Shown here in pieces: positions 35,635-43,904 of a DNA stretch of 64,000 nt. The translations under genes were made by a program, and so were the position numbers. The notes under the pieces were generated by a model. It did no database searches and was not told the DNA's origin. It saw nothing but the letters and a program-made list of their open reading frames with translations. This DNA comes from Methylococcus capsulatus (lineage in GTDB: Bacteria; Pseudomonadota; Gammaproteobacteria; Methylococcales; Methylococcaceae). The stretch spans positions 1-64,000 of the forward strand of contig NZ_CP104311.1 of NCBI RefSeq assembly GCF_036864975.1, read 5' to 3'. Each line of letters begins with the position of its first letter. Within the stretch, counting starts at the first letter, position 1.

Positions 35635-37113
35635 TCAGCCGAACAGGCCGTGCAGATGCCAGGGGCCCGCCGTGCCGACATCGCGGTAGACCCACAACCG
35701 CGCCCCGCCACCATCGACCGCCACGTGATAATCGCGCCGCACCGGCCCGCCGTCCCACCAGCCGGTTTCGATCCGCTCGCACTCGGGCAGGATACGGATG
35801 TCCTGCCCGGGTAGACGCCGAGGCCGCGGCAGCAGCCACAAGGGCCGGGGCGATCGCGCCGCTTCAGCGCTGCGGGGCGCATTGCCGGATTCCGTACCCT
35901 CCGGGCGGTGATCGGCGCGAAGCATGGGCTGGCGCAAGGACTGCGGTCCCAGCCGGGCCTGGAGGCGGTCGAGTAGAGCGTCCCAGCCTTCCCCGCTGGC
36001 CGCCTCGGGCGCGAACAGATCCGCCATCGGCAGCGTGAACGGCTGAAGACCGGCGCTTTGCAGCAGCACCCCCTGGACGGGGGCGGGCAGCGCCACTCGA
36101 TCCAGCCGCTCCCGCAGCAGGGCCGCGAAATGCCGCGCTTCCCGCCCTGGCCGACGCAAACCCAGGCAGACGCGGGTCGGCACGACCTGGGGATGTCGCA
36201 GTTCGAGCTCCAGCTCGGCGGCAACGACATCGCGGCTCCGCAGGAAAGCCTCGAATTCCGCCAGCAGCGCTTCGACCAACGGGAAGACCCGGATCAGTCC
36301 CTCGGTTTCCACTGCCAGTTCTCGCGCGGCCCGGAACCGCGGCGGGGCATGGAACTGCCGCAGCGGCTGCGGGCGGCTGCCCACGACCTCGTCCAGCCGC
36401 CGAAGCAAATCGCGGCCGTAGCGGCGCGCCAAGCCTTCCCGCGGCATGCGCCAGAGATCGCGCAGCACCCGCAGTCCGGCACGGGCCAGGCGGCCGGTGA
36501 GCTTATCGTCGATACCCAGCGCGGCGATGGACAGATCGCCCAGTACGGAACGCAACGCCTCGGCCTCGAGTACCGGCGTGGAGAACCCCGCCCGCGCCAG
36601 CAGCCAGGCCGCCGCGGGCGTCGGTGCCAGACCGCATTGCACCGCGTAGCCGTCCGCCGCGCAAACCTGCCGCGCCGCTTCGGTCAGCCGTGCCGACCCG
36701 CCGAACAGCCGCAGGCTGCCGCGCACCTCCAGTTGGAGGGTGGCCGGGAAGTCCAGGCTGATCCAGGGCGTGAATCGCAAGCAGCGTTCCGCCAAATGTG
36801 AAAGGACACGCTGCTCGGCCTCCGGATCACGGTTCACTGCCGTCAGCCGGGGACAGAGCGCCTGGGCTTCGGCCAAGGCCATGGCGGGGGCGACACCCCG
36901 CGCAGCGGCTGCCGCCGAAGCACTGTGAACCCGGAGCCGGCCATCAGCGGGCTCGGTGACGGCGACCGGCTCCGACCCCGCCGCCCCCAAGGCCTCCAGC
37001 GCAAGGGCGGGGAAATGCAGCGCCAGCCAGAGCGGCGCGGCCTCGGCCGCGGGGGCTTCGCATGGCGGTTCCGCCGGAAGAGAGGGGAAATGATAAGCGC
37101 GCGCCAGTGCCAT
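35635..37113 (-). CDS. imuB: ImuB, Y-family polymerase-like protein
   Basis: A 492-residue Y-family-like protein: LWLALHFPALALEAL replaces the catalytic N-terminus of true Y polymerases, so key acidic residues are missing, as expected of ImuB. Recognisable parts: palm/fingers remnants (LTAVNRDPEAEQRVLSHLAE), FGGSARLTEAARQVC, the thumb-like helix-hairpin region and a C-terminal extension that usually carries the beta-clamp motif. ImuB scaffolds the ImuA-ImuB-DnaE2 mutasome on the sliding clamp. Confidence 0.92.
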   Translation of the reverse strand: MALARAYHFPSLPAEPPCEAPAAEAAPLWLALHFPALALEALGAAGSEPVAVTEPADGRLRVHSASAAAAARGVAPAMALAEAQALCPRLTAVNRDPEAEQRVLSHLAERCLRFTPWISLDFPATLQLEVRGSLRLFGGSARLTEAARQVCAADGYAVQCGLAPTPAAAWLLARAGFSTPVLEAEALRSVLGDLSIAALGIDDKLTGRLARAGLRVLRDLWRMPREGLARRYGRDLLRRLDEVVGSRPQPLRQFHAPPRFRAARELAVETEGLIRVFPLVEALLAEFEAFLRSRDVVAAELELELRHPQVVPTRVCLGLRRPGREARHFAALLRERLDRVALPAPVQGVLLQSAGLQPFTLPMADLFAPEAASGEGWDALLDRLQARLGPQSLRQPMLRADHRPEGTESGNAPRSAEAARSPRPLWLLPRPRRLPGQDIRILPECERIETGWWDGGPVRRDYHVAVDGGGARLWVYRDVGTAGPWHLHGLFG

Positions 37114-37120
37114 GGTACCC

Positions 37121-37744
37121 TCAAAGCATCAACTGGACGCGTGCCCCGCCGAATCCGCCGCGAGCTTTGAGTATCCGCAGTTCCAGTCCGCCTTCGCAGA
37201 CTCCGAGACTCAGGCGCAACGCCGCTGTCGTGCCGCCGGCGGCACCGTCGGAGAACAGCATACCGAGCGCGCCGCTTTCCGCCGCCGCCAATTGCAGACG
37301 GCGCCAGACGGAGGGCGGCAGCGTCCGGGGCCAGGCCAGCACCAGACCGGTTTCCGGATGACGCAACAAAAGCTCCAGTGCCCAGGCCAGATCCCGCCGC
37401 CGATCCGCGACCGCCACCACCAACATCCGGCCGATCTCGACTCCGGCCTGGACCAGTGCCGGCGCGTAAGGCTCGAACGGCGGCGCGACCCACACCAACC
37501 GGCGGCCGTCCCCGGCGATGCGTCGCATCAGCGGCAGCAGCAGCCGCAGTTCGCCGATACCTTGGGCCGGGGTGATGATCTCGGTCAGCGCACCCGCCGG
37601 CCAGCCGCCGGCCGGCAGCACCGCATCCAGTGCCGCATGGCCGCTGGGGATGACCGGCGCCCGCCAGGAGTGTGGCCGGCGCCCGCGCCAGATCCGGGGG
37701 TCGCGGTCCAGCAGCTCGGCCAGTGCCTCCGTTTTCCTGGCCAT
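37121..37744 (-). CDS. imuA: ImuA, SOS mutasome RecA-like protein
   Basis: A 207-residue protein with a RecA/SulA-like fold: VIPSGHAALDAVLPAGGWPAG, LTEIITPAQGIGELRLLLPL, RRLVWVAPPFEPYAPAL and a C-terminal Gly/Arg-rich part. No intact Walker A Lys-Thr is seen, as usual for ImuA. It follows lexA directly (stop of lexA at 37745) and precedes imuB by 7 bases, in one LexA-controlled operon. Confidence 0.9.
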   Translation of the reverse strand: MARKTEALAELLDRDPRIWRGRRPHSWRAPVIPSGHAALDAVLPAGGWPAGALTEIITPAQGIGELRLLLPLMRRIAGDGRRLVWVAPPFEPYAPALVQAGVEIGRMLVVAVADRRRDLAWALELLLRHPETGLVLAWPRTLPPSVWRRLQLAAAESGALGMLFSDGAAGGTTAALRLSLGVCEGGLELRILKARGGFGGARVQLML

Positions 37745-38353
37745 TCAGTCCACCCGCGTGCGGATCACGCCGACCACGATACCTTCGATGCAAAGCGGCT
37801 GGCGTTCCGGATCGACGGCGATGACGGAAAACTCCGGATTGGCGGGCTCCAGGTAGGCCACGGCGCCTTCCAGCCGCAAGCGCTTCACAGTCACCTCGTC
37901 ATGGATCCGCGCCACTACGATCTGGCCGGAGCGGGCTTCCCGCGCCTGCTGCACCACCAGCAGATCACCGTCGATGATGCCGGCGTCGCGCATACTCATG
38001 CCCTGGACCCGCAACAGATAATCGCCTTTGTGCTCGAACAGCTCCGGCCCCAGCCGGCAGTGGCGCTCGACCTGGGCATCGGTCAGCAGCGGCCGTCCCG
38101 CCGCAACCTTACCGATCAGGGGCAGGCCGGACTCCTCGGCCCTGGCGAGCAGGCGGATGCCGCGCGATGCGGAGGGGATCAGCTCGATCGCACCTTTACG
38201 CTCAAGCGCGCGCAACTGCTCGCGCACGCCGTGGGGCGAACTGACGCCGATGGCGCGGGCGATCTCGGCGATGGTGGGTGGAAAACCTTCGTTCTCCACG
38301 CTGCGGCGGATGCAGTCCAGGATTTCGCGCTGGCGGATGGTCAGGGGTTTCAT
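37745..38353 (-). CDS. lexA: LexA repressor
   Basis: A 202-residue repressor, the same length as E. coli LexA. The N-terminal winged helix-turn-helix is MKPLTIRQREILDCIRRSV with recognition region SSPHGVREQLRALERKG. The self-cleavage site is Ala85-Gly86 (KVAAGRP), with catalytic Ser120 (GMSMRDAGI) and Lys157 (EVTVKRL). The frame is open far upstream but homology begins at 38353; MPSM at 38362 is an alternative. It heads lexA-imuA-imuB-dnaE2, so it represses itself and the mutasome. Confidence 0.95.
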   Translation of the reverse strand: MKPLTIRQREILDCIRRSVENEGFPPTIAEIARAIGVSSPHGVREQLRALERKGAIELIPSASRGIRLLARAEESGLPLIGKVAAGRPLLTDAQVERHCRLGPELFEHKGDYLLRVQGMSMRDAGIIDGDLLVVQQAREARSGQIVVARIHDEVTVKRLRLEGAVAYLEPANPEFSVIAVDPERQPLCIEGIVVGVIRTRVD

Positions 38354-38367
38354 GCTCGGCATACGGA

Positions 38368-38387
38368 TACTGTTTTTATGAACAGTA
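38368..38387. promoter_or_regulatory. LexA (SOS) box
   Basis: TACTGTTTTTATGAACAGTA, that is TACTGT-N8-ACAGTA, which matches the gammaproteobacterial consensus CTGT-N8-ACAG with extended TA flanks on both sides. It is 15 bases upstream of the lexA start codon and would control the whole four-gene operon. Confidence 0.93.
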
Positions 38388-38618
38388 TTCGATCGGTCCC
38401 GTCCCGTCAATCGGTCAACCATCCCCAGCCGATCAGACTGCCCCGCTGCGGCATACGCCACAGCCCAAGGGAAAGTCATGCCGCCATCGCGTTGATTCAT
38501 CATTTACTCCCCGCATGCAGCAAGGCTTTCATACCTTGGCAACTATGTTGGCATAATGTTTTCATGCTCCCAGGAGCATTTTTCCCTTATCAACCATACA
38601 AAACAGGAGGTATTCATC

Positions 38619-38972
38619 ATGCTCGTAGGTGCTCTCGCTGTATTCACGCTCGTCGCTCTCATGGGTCTTGCCATGATCAGCGACGTCTGGGCCGGCCGCC
38701 CGGTAGGTCCCGCCTATCCCATCGTGCACGGCGCGGCCTCGCTGGTCGGTTCTGCGCTCGTCATCGTGGCCGCCCTGGCAGGCGACACCCGCCTTTACCT
38801 CAACATCGGCATGGCCGTCGTGATCATCGGCCTGGGACTCCTGATGGGGCTGACTGCCAAGAAAGGCAAACGGGTGCCACGCGCCATCCTGGTGGCCCAC
38901 GCAGGACTGGCTGTCATCTGCTATCTGGCACTGGGCTTCTTTGCGTTCAATCCGAGCGCAACCCTGATCTAA
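38619..38972 (+). CDS. Small membrane protein, four helices
   Basis: A 117-residue protein with four hydrophobic helices: LVGALAVFTLVALMGLAMI, ASLVGSALVIVAALAG, LNIGMAVVIIGLGLLMGL and AILVAHAGLAVICYLALGFF. ACAGGAGG before the ATG at 38619 fixes the start. A 10-bp hairpin follows 60 bases after the stop, so it is likely a single-gene transcript. Function unknown. Confidence 0.75.
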   Translation: MLVGALAVFTLVALMGLAMISDVWAGRPVGPAYPIVHGAASLVGSALVIVAALAGDTRLYLNIGMAVVIIGLGLLMGLTAKKGKRVPRAILVAHAGLAVICYLALGFFAFNPSATLI

Positions 38973-39033
38973 AATCCCCCCTCGGGAACGCATTCTGCGT
39001 TCCTGAAATCCGCAGTCTCCCTCATCGACGCTC

Positions 39034-39063
39034 GGCAACCGGTCCCCACGGGCACCGGTTGCC
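39034..39063. terminator. Hairpin GGCAACCGGT/ACCGGTTGCC
   Basis: A perfect 10-bp stem with a 10-base loop, 61 bases after the small membrane protein gene. The T run is weak (TGCTCTT), so termination may be partial. Confidence 0.55.
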
Positions 39064-39218
39064 TGCTCTTGCCCGCCATCTCTCCAGCCGACAAGGCATT
39101 TACCTCAGCCGCTTGGTGATTTCACTTACCGCCACTGCCATCGCGGCATCCCAACGTCTTGTCAATAAACACAAAAAATATCGGCACGATAAATGCTATA
39201 TCTCACAACAATGGTAGC

Positions 39219-39269
39219 GGCGCCCCCTTATCCCCCGGACGTGAAGACCCTCGGACAGTCGGGGGCGCC
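39219..39269. repeat. 9-bp inverted repeat with structured loop before the BNR gene
   Basis: GGCGCCCCC (39219-39227) and GGGGGCGCC (39261-39269) pair perfectly around a 33-base loop, 57 bases upstream of the first gene of the metal-related operon. It could be a leader structure or an attenuator. Confidence 0.5.
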
Positions 39270-39325
39270 GGTTCGAAGACACCGATTTCCTAAAAACCGG
39301 CGGGTTTCATCTTCAAATCCCGACT

Positions 39326-40594
39326 ATGCGCACGTCCTCTCTGAATGCCCGGCCACTCATCGCCCTCGCAGCGACGTGGGCCGGGTTCCTTTTGTTTGGA
39401 TCCGCCTCTCTCGCACAGCAACCGGACGCACCGTACGCCGTGACCTACCCTGACATCGCCGGACTGACCGAGATTCAAGGGCTGGATGTCGCGGTCGATG
39501 GCCGCTCCATCCACGCCCTGCTGGTGGCAAAACTCGCAGGCGGCAGCCGCTTCCGCGTGGTCCATGTGCATTCGGAGGACGGCGGACAGACCTGGACACC
39601 GCCGAATTTCCTGGACCGCCCGGACGACCCGCCGGTTATCGCCCGGCCGGGCAACGAGGCGCGCATCGCCGTCAAGGGAAAAGATCTGGTGGCCGCCTGG
39701 CAGGGTCAAGGGAAGCTGCCAGGCACTGGGCCGATGCACATCGTCGGCTCGCGCGACGGCGGCAAGACCTGGGCGTGGGGCAGCAATCCCGCGACCGGTG
39801 ACACCCTGAAAAACCAGTCCTACCTGTCCCTGGTGGCCGACCCGCAAGGGGCATTCCATCTGGCTTGGCTGGACGACCGCGAGGAAACCGGAGATACCCA
39901 GGGACTGCGCTACGCCAGTTCGAAAGACGGCGGATTGCACTGGAGCCCCGAAATCACTCTGGACCCGGCGGTCTGCACCTGCTGCTGGAGTCGGCTCGCG
40001 GTCCTGCCGGACGGCACACTGTCCGTGCTGTACCGCGACGCCGACCCGCGCGACATGAAGCTTTTCCTGCGCCCCGGCCGCGCCAAAGGCTGGCTGCCCG
40101 CGGGGCCGGTCGGCGCCTTCGGCTGGCATTTCGCCGGCTGCCCCCATTGCGGCGGCGGACTGGCTGGCAGCAAGGCCGGAAACGGCCCAGCGACGCTGCA
40201 TAGCGTGGTCTGGACGGGCAAGGAAGATGCGGCCGGTCTGTTTTATCTGAAATCGGCGGATGCCGGCAGGAACTGGTCCAGGCCGCGGAAAATCGGCGAC
40301 GGCCAAAGCCGCGATGGCGACATCGCCGCGCTCGGCCAAGGGATGCTGGCGATCGCCTTCACCCGCAAAACGGCGGCTGGCGCCGCCGTCCAGCTCATGC
40401 AGTCCGGCGATGACGGCGCCCACTGGACGGAGCCCGCCACCCTCAGCGCCGAAACCGCCAAGGCCCGGCATCCGAGAGTCCTGGCCACGCCGTTCGGATT
40501 CCGGATCTTCTGGACCGAAACCCGCCCCGATGGGCAGAAAACCTGGGCCATCGCGACCCCGAAAACCGTAACCCAAGCACGACGAGATTCATGA
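39326..40594 (+). CDS. Exported BNR-repeat (sialidase-fold) protein with Cys motifs
   Basis: A 422-residue protein with a signal peptide (ending SLAQQ). It is a beta-propeller with several Asp-box/BNR repeats (SEDGGQTWTPP, SRDGGKTWAW, SKDGGLHWSP, SADAGRNWSRP, SGDDGAHWTEP). Two Cys motifs, VCTCCW and CPHCGG, are inserted in the propeller and are reminiscent of metal or disulfide sites rather than sialidase active sites; Arg-triad residues for sialic acid are not evident. The stop overlaps the next gene start by 4 bases. Probably a periplasmic binding or scaffold protein of the adjacent metal-related operon. Confidence 0.8.
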   Translation: MRTSSLNARPLIALAATWAGFLLFGSASLAQQPDAPYAVTYPDIAGLTEIQGLDVAVDGRSIHALLVAKLAGGSRFRVVHVHSEDGGQTWTPPNFLDRPDDPPVIARPGNEARIAVKGKDLVAAWQGQGKLPGTGPMHIVGSRDGGKTWAWGSNPATGDTLKNQSYLSLVADPQGAFHLAWLDDREETGDTQGLRYASSKDGGLHWSPEITLDPAVCTCCWSRLAVLPDGTLSVLYRDADPRDMKLFLRPGRAKGWLPAGPVGAFGWHFAGCPHCGGGLAGSKAGNGPATLHSVVWTGKEDAAGLFYLKSADAGRNWSRPRKIGDGQSRDGDIAALGQGMLAIAFTRKTAAGAAVQLMQSGDDGAHWTEPATLSAETAKARHPRVLATPFGFRIFWTETRPDGQKTWAIATPKTVTQARRDS

Positions 40595-41025
40595 GAACCC
40601 TCATCCCATCCCTGACCATACTCCTCGCCAGCCTGGCCGGCGCGGCGGGAGCCGTGGAAGATGGCGCGCTGACCGTCCCCAATCCTTTCCTTGCCCAGAC
40701 GGTGGACACGCCCCTCCATCTGGCCCATGCCATCCTGGTCAAAGCGATACCGGACCGCGATGCCACGCTCACCGATGCGCCCGAAGAGATCCTTCTGACT
40801 TTCAACGAAGGCGTGGGCAACGACTTCCTGGCGCTGGCCGTGATCGACGGCGAAGGCAAGCGCGTCGACAACCACGACGCCAAGCTCGATTTCACCGACC
40901 GCTCCCGACTGCGGGCCTCGGTTGCCAGGCTAACTCCCGGCCGCTACATGGTTCGCTACCGGGTGCTCTCCGCCGACGGCCATGTGGTCAGCGGCAAATA
41001 TTTCTTTCAAGTCCAGAATCCCTGA
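40591..41025 (+). CDS. CopC-like copper-binding periplasmic protein
   Basis: A 144-residue protein with signal peptide (LAGAAGAVE) and a CopC fold: LAHAILVKAIPDRDATL, APEEILLTFNEGV, TPGRYMVRYRVLSADGHVVSG and KYFFQV. His in the AHA motif together with Asp and His of SADGH correspond to the Cu(II) ligands of CopC. About 25 residues separate the predicted signal cleavage from AHA, whereas in CopC the His is near the mature N-terminus. It overlaps the BNR gene stop (ATGA). Confidence 0.85.
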   Translation: MRTLIPSLTILLASLAGAAGAVEDGALTVPNPFLAQTVDTPLHLAHAILVKAIPDRDATLTDAPEEILLTFNEGVGNDFLALAVIDGEGKRVDNHDAKLDFTDRSRLRASVARLTPGRYMVRYRVLSADGHVVSGKYFFQVQNP

Positions 41026-41040
41026 AGGAGGACCCCTGTC

Positions 41041-41733
41041 ATGACGCATCGTTCTGCATTTTTCCGCCGCATTGTCCCAGCCCTGATCGGCTTGGCCCTG
41101 ACCGCCGGAGCGGCTTTCGGTGCCGGTGCCCCCCGTGATACTAGCAATGGCCGGCAGATGTATCAGGGCGCAGCGATGAACTGCTTGGTGGCCAACGACT
41201 TCTATGCCGTGCATTTCACTGCCATGCAGGAAGGACGTTACGAGAACGAAAGACATGAATTCACGAAATACTGCCAGGAGATTCCGGGCACCGGTAAGAC
41301 CTATCTGAGTATCGACCTGCTGGACCGCGACGTGCGCAACACCCCGATCGCCCTGCGGGTGATCGAGGAAGATCTGGGCGCAGGCAGCCAACTGCCGAAG
41401 GAAAAAAGGACGCTGGCGGAGGTGCCGCCCAAAATCTACAAGAACGGCACGGTGGAAACCTATACCAACATCACCGAACCTGGCCATTACGCGCTGATCG
41501 CCGTCTTTGGCGACGAAGCCGTGACCGAGGACGACCGCCTGCGGATCCCGTTCAGCGTCGGCGTTCCGTCTCCCGTTCAGCCCAACCGCTGGCCCGGTGC
41601 GCTGGCAGCGCTGATTGGCGCTCTCGTACTCGCTACGCTCTGCTATGTCGCCTACCGCAATCTCGGCCTGCGGCGTGCCGCCCCTCCCCTCGGCGGCGGC
41701 ACGGAAAAAGCGCCGCGCCGCTCCCCGGTCTGA
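41041..41733 (+). CDS. Exported protein with C-terminal membrane helix
   Basis: A 230-residue protein: signal peptide (IVPALIGLALTAGAAFGAGA), a beta-rich periplasmic domain (residues about 30-180) and a C-terminal membrane helix (WPGALAALIGALVLATLCYVAY) with basic cytoplasmic tail. GGAGG precedes the ATG. Two Cys (NCLVAND, KYCQEIP) may form a disulfide. I do not recognise the family. It lies within the co-directional set 39326-46354. Confidence 0.65.
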   Translation: MTHRSAFFRRIVPALIGLALTAGAAFGAGAPRDTSNGRQMYQGAAMNCLVANDFYAVHFTAMQEGRYENERHEFTKYCQEIPGTGKTYLSIDLLDRDVRNTPIALRVIEEDLGAGSQLPKEKRTLAEVPPKIYKNGTVETYTNITEPGHYALIAVFGDEAVTEDDRLRIPFSVGVPSPVQPNRWPGALAALIGALVLATLCYVAYRNLGLRRAAPPLGGGTEKAPRRSPV

Positions 41734-41745
41734 GGCCGGTCGTCG

Positions 41746-43239
41746 ATGAGGGATCATCGTTACGCCCGCTACCGCTTCGCCCTGTGCCTGCTGCTTGCCC
41801 TGGCCGGCGGAAGTAACGCATTTGCGGATTGGACCGGCCTCGCCCAATACGGCGCAGTGGCGGAAATCTCCGTCGAACCGGACGCGGTCGATATGGACAT
41901 CCGCATCAAGGAAAGGGTGTTCACGAATCTGGCCGGCGCCGATGGCGGGCCGCTCCTCCCCGGACTGCTGCGGCTGAAGGACAAGAACGGTCATCCGCTC
42001 GAAGGCAGGATTGTGTCCTTCGCCAAACCCGACGCCGTCCCAGGCAAAACGGACGGTCCGTGTTACGAAGCTAGACTGCGCTTCGACATTACCGGAAAGC
42101 CCGACGCCCTAATCCTGGTTCCCGCAGCGCAACTCGGCAAGGAGCTCGGCGTGGTCGTCAACCATCGCGGCGTGCCTCTGGCCGACCTCGGCGCACTCGA
42201 GGCGCCCGCCCGCATCCTGCTGGACTGGAATGACCCGTGGCGCTCACGCTTCGAAGATTCCGGCCGCATCAGGCGCCACAGCGCGCCTCGCTCCTTCCTC
42301 TACGTTGAGCCCTACGAGGTCCGGCACGAAGTGCTGCTGCGCCTCGCAGATCTGGCACCGTATCTGCGGTTCAAACCCAGGGATCCACAAAATCTCAGCT
42401 TAGGCGAGCGTGAATTCCTAAAGCAGGCGGCCGGCGATTTCCTACGGACGCGAAACCCGCTCCGGATCAACGGTGCCGTGGTGGAAGCCCAGCTCGACCG
42501 GGTGGAATTCCTGCGCTTCGACCGCCAGGGCATGCGGAAAACCGGAGACTCCGAGCCTCTTTCCCCGGCCTCGGCGCTGGTCGGCGCGATTCTGGTCCAT
42601 CTCACCGAAACCCCCGCCGAAGCGGTGGAACTGCAATGGGAACTATTCGGCCCCGGCCTCGGGAGACGGCCCGTAACGCTGTATTCCGGTCAAGAGTCCT
42701 TCGAATCCGAGGCCACCCCCCGCGACCCGGTCTTCCGCTGGTCGGCGGAAGAAGCCTTGGGGCTGTCGCCCGAGGTTGAACGGCCGGAAACCCGCGCTGA
42801 GGCCTTTCCACGGTCGCAGGTGCAGAATCGCCTGGAAGCCTTGTTGCACAACGTCTATCGGGCCTATGCCCTGCGCGGGGAAGAAGCGTGCTATGACCGT
42901 CTGGCGCTGAGCCTGGACGGCTCGCTGCTGGAAGAAGTCTATCTCCGCCAGCGGAAGGCGGTCCTGGCCCGCAATCAGGGGCTGGGCGGTGAAGGGCGGA
43001 TCAGCCGCGTCGAAGTGCTGGAAGACGGACTCGCCACCCGGAAACTCGGGCCTTCCAGCTTCGAAGTCACGGCCCGATGGATCGCCCACGGCACGGTTTC
43101 CCACTGGGGTCATTCCCATGACCGCCACACGCTGTACGCCGCCCGCATGGTGCTGAACATCACCGAAGACGGCACATGGAAAATCACTGCGATGGATCTT
43201 CTCGAAGACAGCCCCTCGGCAGCCTCCGCCCGTTCATGA
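41746..43239 (+). CDS. Exported protein with a C-terminal His-rich motif
   Basis: A 497-residue exported protein with signal peptide (LCLLLALAGGSNAFA). The first half is beta-rich; the second half has a helical region (SQVQNRLEALLHNVYRAYALRGEE) and a C-terminal domain containing GTVSHWGHSHDRHTLYAA, with four His in ten residues, a likely metal site. Its stop overlaps the ABC ATPase start (ATGA). Family not recognised. Position between CopC-like and ABC genes suggests metal handling or export of a periplasmic product. Confidence 0.65.
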   Translation: MRDHRYARYRFALCLLLALAGGSNAFADWTGLAQYGAVAEISVEPDAVDMDIRIKERVFTNLAGADGGPLLPGLLRLKDKNGHPLEGRIVSFAKPDAVPGKTDGPCYEARLRFDITGKPDALILVPAAQLGKELGVVVNHRGVPLADLGALEAPARILLDWNDPWRSRFEDSGRIRRHSAPRSFLYVEPYEVRHEVLLRLADLAPYLRFKPRDPQNLSLGEREFLKQAAGDFLRTRNPLRINGAVVEAQLDRVEFLRFDRQGMRKTGDSEPLSPASALVGAILVHLTETPAEAVELQWELFGPGLGRRPVTLYSGQESFESEATPRDPVFRWSAEEALGLSPEVERPETRAEAFPRSQVQNRLEALLHNVYRAYALRGEEACYDRLALSLDGSLLEEVYLRQRKAVLARNQGLGGEGRISRVEVLEDGLATRKLGPSSFEVTARWIAHGTVSHWGHSHDRHTLYAARMVLNITEDGTWKITAMDLLEDSPSAASARS

Positions 43240-43904
43240 TCGAAATCGAACACCTGAGCTTCCGCTATCCCGGCAGCGGCGCTGGCTTCGCCTTGCCCGC
43301 CTTGCGCATCGAACGCAGCGCCAAGGTCGCCATCATTGGGCCCAGCGGCGCGGGGAAAACCACCCTCCTGAAACTGATCGCCGGCATTCTGACCCCCGAT
43401 GCAGGGACCGTCCGCGTCGACGGCGTCACCGTCAGCGCGCTGAATGATAGCGCGCGGCGGAATTTCCGGATTTCCCGCATCGGCTTCGTATTCCAGGAAC
43501 TCGAGCTGCTGGACTACCTCAGCGTGTACGACAACATCGTGCATCCCTACCGGATCAACCGGGTCCTGAAGCTGGACCGGCAGGTGCGGGGCAGAGCCCG
43601 GGAGCTGGCGGAACACACCGGTCTGGGAGACAAGCTCACTGCGCTGCCGCGGGAACTGTCCCAGGGCGAGCGGCAAAGGACGGCGGTTTGCCGTGCGCTG
43701 CTGAGCGAGCCGGCCCTGGTTCTGGCCGACGAGGCCACCGGCAACCTCGATCCGCCCAGCAAGCTCAGGATCATCGAACTGCTGATCAGGGCCACGGAGC
43801 GCAACCGGGCCACCCTGCTGGCCGTCACCCACGACCACGAGCTGCTGCCGCTGTTCGACCGCATCATCGATATCCGCCAGCCCAGAAATCCACCTACAGA
43901 ATGA
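43236..43904 (+). CDS. ABC transporter ATP-binding protein (LolD/MacB type)
   Basis: A 222-residue ATPase: Walker A IIGPSGAGKTTLLKL, Q-loop FVFQELELLDYLSVYDNI, signature ELSQGERQRTAVCRAL, Walker B LVLADEATGNLD and H-loop VTHDHE. The LolD/MacB subfamily pairs with FtsX-type permeases, exactly what follows. The start at 43236 overlaps the upstream stop; an in-frame extension to 43176 lies inside the upstream gene. Confidence 0.92.
   Translation: MIEIEHLSFRYPGSGAGFALPALRIERSAKVAIIGPSGAGKTTLLKLIAGILTPDAGTVRVDGVTVSALNDSARRNFRISRIGFVFQELELLDYLSVYDNIVHPYRINRVLKLDRQVRGRARELAEHTGLGDKLTALPRELSQGERQRTAVCRALLSEPALVLADEATGNLDPPSKLRIIELLIRATERNRATLLAVTHDHELLPLFDRIIDIRQPRNPPTE

Noticed and set aside
34692-36038. 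448-codon plus-strand ORF within dnaE2/imuB
   Set aside because: It is antisense to well-conserved polymerase motifs and has no recognisable domains.
39270-39330. A tRNA-like pattern near GATTTCCTAAAAACCGG and TTCAAATCCCG
   Set aside because: No acceptor or D stem can be formed and the T arm is not canonical; it overlaps the start of the BNR gene.
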